From assembly GCA_002015125.1 (NCBI GenBank), contig MUYB01000031.1:44475-69545 (forward strand): a stretch of DNA of 25,071 bases, given 5' to 3'. Positions within the stretch are counted from its first letter, which is position 1; each line of letters begins with the position of its first letter. Under the pieces are notes generated by a model, which saw only the letters and a list, made by a program, of their open reading frames with translations, was not told the DNA's origin and did no database searches. The position numbers and the translations under genes are program-made. Below, in pieces: positions 18,233 to 25,071 of the stretch. This DNA is from [Haemophilus] felis. Its GTDB lineage: Bacteria; Pseudomonadota; Gammaproteobacteria; Enterobacterales; Pasteurellaceae.

Positions 18233-21004
18233 ATGAAAACTCTATTTACCCTTTTATTCTCCACACTCTTTTTGCTGAGTTGCCAATCTTCCCCAAAAAA
18301 TCTAAATTCCCCCCTTCCCTATCATTCCCAACTGCGCTATGGGCAATTGGACAACAAACTCAATTATTTTGTATTAAGCAATCCTGAGCCAACCAATCGT
18401 GTTTATATTCGTTTGGTAGTTAACGCTGGCTCCATGCACGAAGATGATGATCAAAAAGGCGTGGCTCATTTAGTGGAACATATGGCATTTAATGGTTCAA
18501 AAAAATTTCCACAGAATGAGATTATTTTTGCTTTAGAAAAATTGGGAATGAAATTTGCTCGTGATATTAACGCCTTTACGGATTTTGAAAATACGGTTTA
18601 CACCCTAAATTTAGATAAAAACGATCCGCAAAGTTTAGCGCTGGCGCTAGAGGTGGTGAATGAATGGATGCACCATTTGACCATTTTAGACAAAGATTTA
18701 GACAGCGAGCGTGGCGTGGTGCAGGAAGAATGGCGCCGACGTTTAAGCCCAATGTTGCGCTTAGGGGATAAAAAAAGTGCGGTGGAAATGGCAGGCTCTC
18801 GTTATGTGGAGCGTGATCCTATCGGCGATATGAACATTATTAGAACAATTTCTCGCCAACGCGTCATGGATTTTTATCGCCGTTGGTATCGACCCGATAA
18901 TATGTCTTTAATTGTGGTGGGAGATATTGATAGTCAGAAAATGGTACAACAGTTACAACAAAAATTCCCTGCTCAACAAGAGGCGCTGGCGCCATTGCCT
19001 AAAATTGACTTTTCCATTCCCCTTTCTCATCAGCTAAAAGTAGCCAGCATTTCAGAAAAAGGCACAATCATTCCCACTTTAGAATGGAGCTTTTTAGAAG
19101 AAAGTCATAAAGAAGAAACCTTCGCAGGCTATAAAAAAGATTTAATTGAACAAATTTTGATTCGTTTAATTAATTTACGTTTACAAAACTGGGCGCCAAT
19201 TGAAGCGCAAAAAATTGAATCTGCTAATTTTTACCGCGCCCATTTAGGCAAAGAAACCCAGCAAAGCATTTTTTTACTGCAATTGTTTAACACGGATTAT
19301 GCAAAAAATCTGCAAATGCTATTTGCATTTCTGGCGGAAATTCAGCAAAAGGGTTTTAGTCAACAAGAATTCAAGCAAGAAATTGCCCGTTTAAAAGAAC
19401 TGAATGAAAAACAAAAAAATCTTCGCTCGGGCAGCTTGAAATTAGCGGATGATATGATTATCGCTGCCGCTAACCAACAAACGATCTTAGACAGCCAAGA
19501 ACGCTATGAATTAAATCAAGGTTTTTTACCAGAGATTCAACTTGCGGATATTAACCAAGCCTTTCAAGCCATGTTGCAGATTCCTTCGAAGTTGCTATTA
19601 ATTACCCAGCCCTACCCTGCAACGGCACTACAGCTCAATCAACATCAAGTGGAAGACATGTGGGCGCAAGCCTTAAACACCGCACAGCAATCCCAATGGA
19701 ATAACAAACGACAGCATGCGGAATTGCCTCAATTGACGTTAACTGAAGGCAACATTCAGAAAATCCACCATTGGAAAAAAGGCGATATTACCGAATATCA
19801 ACTCAGCAACGGTAGCCGTTTAATTTATCATTACAGCGATAAAACACCCAACCAAGTGTCTTTCAAAGCTCTAAGCAGAGGGGGATTACGTGCTGTTGCA
19901 CGAGAAAATTATCATCTTTTACGTAACGCCGTGAGCGTGGTAGATGATTCTGGCGTAGGACCATTGTCTTTAGAGGATATTCAGCACATTTTTGCTAAAA
20001 ATCCCATTGCATTTACGACCTTATTAGATGATTACAAACAAGGGTTTGCTGCGGTAGGAAAAAATCACCAGTTAGAAGCGCTGCTCAAGTTATTTCATTT
20101 GAAATTGCAAGGCACGCCCATTTCAGATAACGCCTTTAATCGCTATCAAAAGGAAACTCGAGATCACTTTTTACAACAGGATAAAGAAACCGCCTTTATT
20201 CAGGCAGTCAACCAATTACGTTATCCCAATATAGAAACCATTTATAGCGCCAGCCAAAAGCAATTGTTGTCCTTCACACCTGCGCAGTTAGCCCAAGCCT
20301 ATGAGCAAAACATTCTAAATAACACTCATTTCACCTATTTTGTTATTGGCGATATTGCACAACAGGAAGTGGAAAAACTGGCTAAACGTTACCTTGCTTC
20401 AGTCAACGTGAAGCAAAATCCACTGCACTTTTATGACGCTAGCGCCACCACACCAGCACAACCGTTAAAAATGCAGGGATTGGGCGAACCTCGTGCAGAG
20501 GTGGAAATCTATTTTAGCGCCGCTAATCAATGGAAACCTGAGTTGCAATATCAATTAGATTTGCTCGGCGATATGGTACAAGAGCAATTAAGATTGGTGT
20601 TAAGAGAACAGGATTCTGGCATTTATGCTGCTAATGCTTGGTTTAGCCAAGAAAAAGAGCAATCTGCTATTGAAGGCAAAATCGAATTTAGTTGTGCGCC
20701 AGAGCGAGCGCAAGAATTAATTCAACATACTGAACAGATTTTAGATGATATTGTTAAAAAAGGCGTTGATCCACTTTTACTCAATAAAAAAATCAGCGAA
20801 AAACATCGACAGATTAAACAGCAGTTCGACACTTTAATTTCCGTCGCCACAATTATCGAACAAAGTTTTTGGAACGAGAATTCACCTAACGCCATTTATC
20901 TTTATCAACAATTGGAACAAGTAGGCGATAAATCTCAACTCGATCCCCTCGCCCAAAAACTCCTCGCCAAACCACAGCGGTTTAAGGCGGTGCTGTTGCC
21001 GTAA
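18233..21004 (+). CDS. pqqL: M16-family zinc protease lipoprotein (PqqL/FusC-like)
   Basis: This 923-residue, four-domain M16 metallopeptidase has the inverted zinc motif HLVEH at residues 79-83, with the third ligand likely Glu159 in SERGVVQEEW. A second M16 pair of domains fills the C-terminal half. The N-terminus is a lipoprotein signal with FLLSC and Gln after the cysteine, which suggests anchoring to the outer membrane facing the periplasm. The ATG at 18233 is chosen because the lipoprotein signal begins there; an upstream TTG at 18164 would read through the hairpin region. Placement after a TonB receptor fits processing of the imported protein in the periplasm, as for FusC (ferredoxin) and E. 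coli PqqL. The substrate here is unknown. Confidence 0.9.
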   Translation: MKTLFTLLFSTLFLLSCQSSPKNLNSPLPYHSQLRYGQLDNKLNYFVLSNPEPTNRVYIRLVVNAGSMHEDDDQKGVAHLVEHMAFNGSKKFPQNEIIFALEKLGMKFARDINAFTDFENTVYTLNLDKNDPQSLALALEVVNEWMHHLTILDKDLDSERGVVQEEWRRRLSPMLRLGDKKSAVEMAGSRYVERDPIGDMNIIRTISRQRVMDFYRRWYRPDNMSLIVVGDIDSQKMVQQLQQKFPAQQEALAPLPKIDFSIPLSHQLKVASISEKGTIIPTLEWSFLEESHKEETFAGYKKDLIEQILIRLINLRLQNWAPIEAQKIESANFYRAHLGKETQQSIFLLQLFNTDYAKNLQMLFAFLAEIQQKGFSQQEFKQEIARLKELNEKQKNLRSGSLKLADDMIIAAANQQTILDSQERYELNQGFLPEIQLADINQAFQAMLQIPSKLLLITQPYPATALQLNQHQVEDMWAQALNTAQQSQWNNKRQHAELPQLTLTEGNIQKIHHWKKGDITEYQLSNGSRLIYHYSDKTPNQVSFKALSRGGLRAVARENYHLLRNAVSVVDDSGVGPLSLEDIQHIFAKNPIAFTTLLDDYKQGFAAVGKNHQLEALLKLFHLKLQGTPISDNAFNRYQKETRDHFLQQDKETAFIQAVNQLRYPNIETIYSASQKQLLSFTPAQLAQAYEQNILNNTHFTYFVIGDIAQQEVEKLAKRYLASVNVKQNPLHFYDASATTPAQPLKMQGLGEPRAEVEIYFSAANQWKPELQYQLDLLGDMVQEQLRLVLREQDSGIYAANAWFSQEKEQSAIEGKIEFSCAPERAQELIQHTEQILDDIVKKGVDPLLLNKKISEKHRQIKQQFDTLISVATIIEQSFWNENSPNAIYLYQQLEQVGDKSQLDPLAQKLLAKPQRFKAVLLP
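18775..18783 (+). other. DNA uptake signal sequence core
   Basis: A perfect AAGTGCGGT, the 9-base core that competent H. influenzae relatives prefer for DNA uptake, lies inside the M16 protease gene, followed by GGAAA. It is the only perfect core I found on either strand in the window. Confidence 0.8.
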
Positions 21005-21030
21005 TTAACATATTTTGTCATCAGGTTCGT

Positions 21031-21094
21031 AAGGGGGGCTTCAGCCCATCAAAAAATATCGAAAAAATTGATGGGCTGAAGCCCAGCCCCCCTT
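21031..21094. repeat. GC-rich imperfect inverted repeat (REP-like or bidirectional terminator)
   Basis: The arms at 21031-21052 and 21068-21094 are complementary over 22 bases, except that the right arm has five extra bases (GGGCT duplicated). The core GGGCTTCAGCCC is itself a palindrome. It sits between convergent genes, so it could end both transcripts; it could also belong to a dispersed palindromic repeat family. The local GC content is much higher than the surroundings. Confidence 0.75.
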
Positions 21095-21110
21095 TTATCC
21101 GTTATCAACC

Positions 21111-21548
21111 TCACAACCAACGCCTCACTTTTTTCTTATAGTCCACATAATCTTGTCCAAAGCGCTGTTCTAAAAATTGTTCCTCTCGTCGAATTTGCAC
21201 CTTATTCATATAGAGCACAAAAACAGCAATCATAAGCAGGGCGCTGGCGCTACCGAGCCAACTTGCCCACGCCAATAATAAAATCACGAAGGAAAGATAC
21301 ATAGGATTGCGGCTGATTTTAAACATTCCTGAAATCACGAGTTTTTTGCTCTTTTCTAAATGAATGGGATTGATGCTTGTTTTCGCCTGCAAAAATTGCA
21401 TCACACTACTCCAGCTCACTATCAGCCCTAGCGCCACCAAACTCGCCACCAGCCAATGATGTTGAGGAAAAACATACAGCGGCGGTAATCACCACATTAG
21501 GAGTGCGCAAATCAAAAAAATAACTGGCGGCGGAAGATTAATTTTCAT
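21111..21548 (-). pseudogene. Isoprenylcysteine methyltransferase-like membrane protein, interrupted by an in-frame TGA
   Basis: From the ATG at 21548, which has a GAGAAG ribosome site, the frame reads MKINLPPPVIFLICALLMW, meets TGA at 21489-21491 (codon 20), and continues in the same frame to a normal stop at 21111. Without that codon the product would be a 145-residue protein with several membrane helices and the ICMT-like features SGMFKISRNPMYLSF and REEQFLEQRFGQDYVDY, which bind SAM in this family. A remnant could start at GTG 21449 (112 residues), losing the first helix. It follows riboflavin synthase by 12 bases in the same operon. A nonsense mutation or a sequencing error are the likeliest readings. 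The natural substrate of such small family members is unknown. Confidence 0.8.
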
Positions 21549-21560
21549 GCTATCTTCTCT

Positions 21561-22172
21561 TTAGCCTTTCGACGCTAAATAGCGCTCTACCGTATCCACA
21601 ATGGCTTGGGTTTGTGGATCAAATTCGATGTTGACTTTATCGCCTAGTTGACGCGCGCCCATTAAGGTTCGGTTGAGGGTTTCGGGGATTAAATTCACGC
21701 AGAATTGCTGCGCTTTCACTTCACCAATGGTTAAACTGATGCCATCAACGGCGATAAAGCCTTTGGTTAACACATATTTCATGTGTTCTGCCTGTGGCAG
21801 TTGAAACCAAATTTGGCAGTTGTTTTCTGTGCGAATAATGTTGACAATTTCGGCGGTGCAATAAACGTGCCCAGATAAAATATGTCCACCGATTTCACTG
21901 CCCATTTGCATGGCTCGCTCAATATTGACCCAGTCGCCCTCTTTTGCCAAGCCAAGATTAGTTAAGCATAGTGTTTCTGTCATTAAATCAAAGCTCACTA
22001 AATCACCATTTATCTTGGTGACTGTTAAGCAAACGCCGTTATTGGCAACAGAAGCTCCCACTTCCAATCCTTGACGCATTTCTATTGGCATTTTCACAAT
22101 CTGTGTCCTGAAATTCGTTTTTTCTGAAATGGAAACAATTTGTGCAACGCCTTGTACAATGCCTGTAAACAT
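21561..22172 (-). CDS. ribE: Riboflavin synthase alpha chain
   Basis: This 203-residue enzyme dismutates two 6,7-dimethyl-8-ribityllumazines to riboflavin. It is made of two similar lumazine-binding beta-barrel domains (about 1-97 and 98-190). The N-terminal MFTGIVQG motif is essential in the family; [13 protein letters not shown] and [15 protein letters not shown] are the repeated ligand-site loops, and [13 protein letters not shown] joins the domains. An AAGAAGGA ribosome site precedes the ATG. No FMN riboswitch fold was seen in its leader. The broken methyltransferase gene follows by 12 bases. Confidence 0.96.
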   Translation of the reverse strand: MFTGIVQGVAQIVSISEKTNFRTQIVKMPIEMRQGLEVGASVANNGVCLTVTKINGDLVSFDLMTETLCLTNLGLAKEGDWVNIERAMQMGSEIGGHILSGHVYCTAEIVNIIRTENNCQIWFQLPQAEHMKYVLTKGFIAVDGISLTIGEVKAQQFCVNLIPETLNRTLMGARQLGDKVNIEFDPQTQAIVDTVERYLASKG

Positions 22173-22202
22173 AATTTATCCTTCTTTGAATTCAATGCTC
22201 GC

Positions 22203-22231
22203 ATTATAAATAAAATTCTGACGTTTATGAA
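22203..22231 (-). promoter_or_regulatory. Promoter of ribE
   Basis: On the minus strand TTCATA (22226-22231), a 17-base spacer and a perfect TATAAT (22203-22208) lie just ahead of ribE, giving a leader of about 25 bases. The short leader leaves no room for an FMN riboswitch. Confidence 0.6.
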
Positions 22232-22318
22232 CCGTATAACCCCCCTGATAAATGTTAATAATTTAATATATTTGTAAAATAACTTGATCAATTGTTATTG
22301 CTTTGTTAAAAATGTATT

Positions 22319-22355
22319 GCTTAGACTTGGCCTTCCATTTGAAGGCTAGCTAAGC
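22319..22355 (+). promoter_or_regulatory. Two-tier dyad ahead of the alcohol dehydrogenase gene
   Basis: GCTTAG and GCCTTC (22319-22324, 22330-22335) pair with GAAGGC and CTAAGC (22341-22346, 22350-22355) around CATTT, with 5- and 3-base internal gaps. It ends 34 bases before the start codon and is not followed by a long T run, so it may be an operator (for example of MerR-type aldehyde regulators, which bind such dyads) or a leader hairpin. Which of these is not decidable here. Confidence 0.5.
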
Positions 22356-22389
22356 TCATTTTCTTACATCAAAAACAAGGAGTTTCATT

Positions 22390-23469
22390 ATGTTAATGAA
22401 AGCAATGACCTATTATGGTAAGGATGATATTCGTTTCGAGGAACGAAACAAACCCACTATTTTAGAACCAACCGATGCAATTATCCGCATGACCAAAACC
22501 ACCATTTGTGGAACGGACTTGGGAATTTGGAAAGGGAAAAATCCTGAAATTGAAGAAGTGGCACGAGAAAAAACTGGCGAATGGACAGGGCGCATCTTAG
22601 GACACGAAGGTATTGGTATCGTGGAAGAAGTGGGCAGTGCCGTTAAGAACTTCAAAAAAGGGGATCAAGTCATTGTTTCTTGTGTTTCTCGCTGTGGTGC
22701 TTGTGAGAACTGTCAGAAACAGCTTTATTCTCATTGTCGCTCGGGAGGCGGCTGGATTATGGGCTATATGATTGATGGTACACAAGCCGAATTCGTACGC
22801 ACTCCTTTTGCCGACAACTCTCTATATCTCCTACCTGAAAATCTCAACACCGATGTAGCAGTTTTCCTCTCCGATGCGTTACCAACAGGACATGAAATTG
22901 GCGTGCAATACGGCAATGTGAAACCTGGAGACACCGTGGCGATTGTAGGTGCAGGCCCTGTAGGTATGGGATGTTTGCTGACAGGTCAACTCTACTCTCC
23001 TTCTACCCTTATCGTCATTGATATGGACGATAACCGTCTCGACATGGCAAAACAAATGGGAGCAACGCACGTGATTAATCCAAACAAAGAGGATGCGGTT
23101 GCTAAAGTATTTGAAATCACGAATGGTCGTGGCGTTGACTGTGCAATGGAGGCGGTCGGCTTGCCTGCCACTTGGGATATTTGTCAAAAAATCGTGAAGG
23201 AAGGGGGTAACCTCGCTAATGTAGGCGTACACGGCAGTTCTGTAAACTTTGAACTCAACAAACTGTGGATTAAAAATTTGAAAATTACCACAGGCTTAGT
23301 GAATACGAACACAACAGGTCTCCTGTTAAAAGCTTGCGAATGCAGTAAATTACCAATAGACAAACTCGCCACACATCATTTTAAATTTGATGAAATCGAA
23401 AAAGCCTATGATGTGTTTAAACATGCTGCCGAAACAAAAGCCATGAAAGTCATTATCGACTTCACTTAA
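22390..23469 (+). CDS. Zinc-dependent medium-chain alcohol dehydrogenase
   Basis: This 359-residue cytoplasmic oxidoreductase should interconvert an alcohol and its aldehyde or ketone. Catalytic zinc ligands are Cys40 (ICGTD) and His72-Glu73 (GHEG), with an acidic residue in SDALPTGHEIG. The structural zinc is held by Cys102, Cys105, Cys108 and Cys116. The Rossmann fold shows GAGPVGMG, and Asp at the end of the next strand (VIDMDD) favours NAD over NADP. AAGGAG lies 7 bases ahead of the ATG at 22390. It is a single-gene unit between ribE and norM with its own terminator, and an unusual dyad lies upstream. It is not the glutathione-dependent formaldehyde dehydrogenase AdhC. The substrate is unknown. 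Confidence 0.92.
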   Translation: MLMKAMTYYGKDDIRFEERNKPTILEPTDAIIRMTKTTICGTDLGIWKGKNPEIEEVAREKTGEWTGRILGHEGIGIVEEVGSAVKNFKKGDQVIVSCVSRCGACENCQKQLYSHCRSGGGWIMGYMIDGTQAEFVRTPFADNSLYLLPENLNTDVAVFLSDALPTGHEIGVQYGNVKPGDTVAIVGAGPVGMGCLLTGQLYSPSTLIVIDMDDNRLDMAKQMGATHVINPNKEDAVAKVFEITNGRGVDCAMEAVGLPATWDICQKIVKEGGNLANVGVHGSSVNFELNKLWIKNLKITTGLVNTNTTGLLLKACECSKLPIDKLATHHFKFDEIEKAYDVFKHAAETKAMKVIIDFT

Positions 23470-23479
23470 ATCTCCCCCC

Positions 23480-23513
23480 AAAGCGTGACAAAATTACTTG
23501 CCACGCTTTTTTT
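23480..23513 (+). terminator. Rho-independent terminator after alcohol dehydrogenase
   Basis: AAGCGTG (23481-23487) pairs with CACGCTT (23502-23508), with three further pairs inside (CAA with TTG), followed by an unbroken T run to 23513. It lies about 11 bases past the dehydrogenase stop. Confidence 0.85.
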
Positions 23514-23583
23514 CACGCTTTTATTTGGATTTTTCCCTCGCCATATTCTAAAATTAGTTCATTTTTGTGTTCGATTTCACAAA

Positions 23584-23592
23584 ACCGCACTC
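23584..23592 (-). other. Near-match uptake signal sequence
   Basis: ACCGCACTC differs from the reverse-strand uptake core ACCGCACTT by one base. It lies in the gap between the dehydrogenase terminator and norM, a favoured kind of place for uptake sites. Confidence 0.4.
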
Positions 23593-23620
23593 ATCCTAAT
23601 CAATAAATAAGCTCAATGTT

Positions 23621-24994
23621 ATGAATGTTGCTCATTTTTCAACCTATAAACTCGAAGCGAAAAAATTAATTCATCTTGCTTTGCCAATTTTGTTTGCACA
23701 AATTGCACAAAACTCGATGGGATTAGTGGATACCATTATGGCGGGGCGCGTCAGCTCAAAGGATATGGCGGCCATTTCCGTGGGGGCTTCTGTGTGGTTG
23801 CCTCTTGTGTTGTTTGGCTTAGGTTTATTACTTGCCCTGCCGCCCACCATTTCTTTTTTAAATGGGGCAGGAAAACGCCACGAAATCGCCCATCAAGTAC
23901 GACAAGGGCTATGGATTGTTTTTTTCGCAAGCATTCCCCTTGGTTTAATTATTTATAACAGCCCTGTCATTTTTGATTTAATGCAGGTGGAAGAGGAACT
24001 AAAAGACATCACCACAGGCTACTTAAGTGCGTTATTATGGGGCTTGCCGGCTTATTTATTGATGATCAATTTTCGTTGCTTAAATGACGGCATTGCGAAA
24101 ACAAAACCTACCATGGTGATTGCCTTTATTGGTCTGCTTGCCAATATTCCGCTCAACTATATTTTTATTTATGGCAAACTCGGTATGCCAGCATTAGGTG
24201 CAGTCGGCTGTGGGATCGCTACCTCCATTGTCAATTGGATAATGTGTTTTTTGATGATTGCTTATTGTGTTAATGCCAAAAATCAAAGAGATTTACAGGT
24301 TTTTCAACCTATTTTCGAAAAACCCAATTGGCACACCTTAAACAAACTTTTTCGCTTAGGCTTTCCTATTGCCGTTTCCATTTGTTGTGAAGTGGCGTTT
24401 TTTGCCATCACCGCCATTTTGCTTTCGCCTCTAGGCACAAAGACTATCGCTAGCCATCAAATTGCCCTCAACACCAGTTCATTTTTATTTATGTTGCCCA
24501 TGTCTTTAGGCATGGCGACCACCATCCTCGTGGGGCAACGGCTCGGCGAAAATAATCACCCTCAAGCCAAAACCACAGCTTATGTAGCCCTTTCCATTGG
24601 CTTGCTTATTTCGTTGATCGCCGCCCTCTTCACCGCATTACTACGCAATAAAATCGCTCATCTGTTTGTCAATGATATGGAAGTGATCGCCCTAGCCGGT
24701 GGTTTATTACTGCTCGCCGCCCTCTATCAGCTTTCAGATACGGTTCAAGTGGTAGCAAGTGGTGTATTGCGTGCGTATAAAGATACCAAAGCGATTCTCT
24801 ACATTACCTTATTTTGCTATTGGATCGTGGGGATGCCAGTGGGCTACACTCTAGCAAGAACGGATTTCATCACCCTTGCTCTCGGGGCAACAGGATTTTG
24901 GATAGGATTTGTGGTGAGCCTAACCATTGCGGCAATCTTGCTCATATTAAGAATGCACCACACCCAACATCGAGCACTTGCTCAAGGGCGTTAG
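23621..24994 (+). CDS. norM: MATE-family multidrug efflux pump (NorM/HmrM)
   Basis: This 457-residue inner-membrane antiporter has about twelve hydrophobic helices and exports cationic drugs and dyes using a sodium or proton gradient. Family marks are [32 protein letters not shown] near the start and the second-half repeat around [65 protein letters not shown]. It matches the H. influenzae HmrM type, about 460 residues, as I recall. No strong ribosome site is visible before the ATG at 23621. A gene with a pentanucleotide repeat starts 43 bases downstream. Confidence 0.95.
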   Translation: MNVAHFSTYKLEAKKLIHLALPILFAQIAQNSMGLVDTIMAGRVSSKDMAAISVGASVWLPLVLFGLGLLLALPPTISFLNGAGKRHEIAHQVRQGLWIVFFASIPLGLIIYNSPVIFDLMQVEEELKDITTGYLSALLWGLPAYLLMINFRCLNDGIAKTKPTMVIAFIGLLANIPLNYIFIYGKLGMPALGAVGCGIATSIVNWIMCFLMIAYCVNAKNQRDLQVFQPIFEKPNWHTLNKLFRLGFPIAVSICCEVAFFAITAILLSPLGTKTIASHQIALNTSSFLFMLPMSLGMATTILVGQRLGENNHPQAKTTAYVALSIGLLISLIAALFTALLRNKIAHLFVNDMEVIALAGGLLLLAALYQLSDTVQVVASGVLRAYKDTKAILYITLFCYWIVGMPVGYTLARTDFITLALGATGFWIGFVVSLTIAAILLILRMHHTQHRALAQGR

Positions 24995-25037
24995 TGCAGG
25001 TTGGCTTATTAAAATTTAACATTACAAAGGATAAAAA

Positions 25038-25071
25038 ATGAATAAACGTATTTTCGGTTCGGTTCGGTTCG
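25038..25071 (+). CDS. Start of an unidentified gene with a tandem repeat in its first codons (cut by window end)
   Basis: An ATG at 25038 has an AAAGGA ribosome site 6 bases upstream and reads MNKRIFGSVRF before the window ends. From codon 6 it is made of TTCGG units, giving the repeating peptide FGSVR. Product and true length are unknown. It starts 43 bases after norM and may share its transcript. Confidence 0.55.
   Translation, partial: MNKRIFGSVRF
25053..25071 (+). repeat. TTCGG pentanucleotide tandem repeat, probable phase-variation tract
   Basis: At least 3.8 perfect copies of TTCGG run to the window edge, starting 15 bases after the probable start codon. The unit is not a multiple of three, so each copy gained or lost shifts the frame of everything downstream. 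The total copy number cannot be seen. Confidence 0.8.

Noticed and set aside
21489..21491. The in-frame TGA considered as a selenocysteine codon.
   Set aside because: It falls at the end of a membrane helix rather than a redox motif, and no stem-loop typical of a bacterial SECIS was evident just after it.
22173..22260. FMN riboswitch considered ahead of ribE.
   Set aside because: The leader after the best promoter is only about 25 bases and the conserved RFN blocks are absent.
23565..23585. A GTTCGATTTC stretch with short flanking complementarity, like a tRNA T-arm.
   Set aside because: The invariant C at position 61 is missing, and no acceptor, D or anticodon arm can be found around it.

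Overview
The window reads as ordinary chromosome of a Haemophilus-type Pasteurellaceae bacterium. The base composition is AT-rich. Gene after gene resembles the H. influenzae version closely (MoaA, PheT, IhfA, PyrD, NorM/HmrM, the M16 protease). There are Fur-box-like sites ahead of TonB receptors and a perfect core of the H. influenzae DNA uptake sequence. The order of gene blocks does not look like strain Rd as I remember it, so a relative of H. influenzae (such as the H. haemolyticus group) or a rearranged genome is possible. No phage, transposase, CRISPR array, rRNA or tRNA was seen, and no stretch over 300 bases lacks a gene or recognisable regulatory element.

Layout. (1) 95-3254: a Fur-type site, a 1007-residue TonB-dependent receptor of the haemoglobin/transferrin/lactoferrin family, and a strong terminator. 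(2) 3334-5574, minus strand: a three-gene polar amino-acid ABC importer. (3) 5684-8113, minus strand: moaA-moaC-moaD-moaE for molybdenum cofactor synthesis, preceded by a promoter and a Moco-type riboswitch leader. (4) 8222-12962, minus strand: pheS, an unknown secreted protein gene, pheT, ihfA, a terminator hairpin, then an NlpC/P60 lipoprotein gene. (5) 13071-15608, minus strand: pyrD, an RNase AM/TrpH-type PHP exonuclease gene whose start carries a 15-base tandem repeat, and a small RluA-type pseudouridine synthase gene. (6) 15700-21004, plus strand: a Fur-type promoter, a second TonB receptor and an M16 protease lipoprotein, which together resemble a protease-associated import system. (7) 21031-22231: a GC-rich inverted repeat, a small membrane methyltransferase gene broken by an in-frame TGA, and riboflavin synthase. 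(8) 22319-23513: an elaborate dyad, a zinc alcohol dehydrogenase and its terminator. (9) 23621-24994: a MATE efflux pump. (10) 25038 to the window end: the first codons of a new gene carrying a TTCGG pentanucleotide tandem repeat, which suggests phase variation.

The clearest themes are iron/haem or protein-ligand capture at the outer membrane (two TonB receptors, one with a protease partner) and tightly packed housekeeping operons. The points most worth a second look are the pentanucleotide repeat gene at the right edge, the secreted protein lodged between pheS and pheT, the nonsense-interrupted methyltransferase gene, the repeat-extended start of the RNase AM homolog, and the scarcity of uptake sequences.
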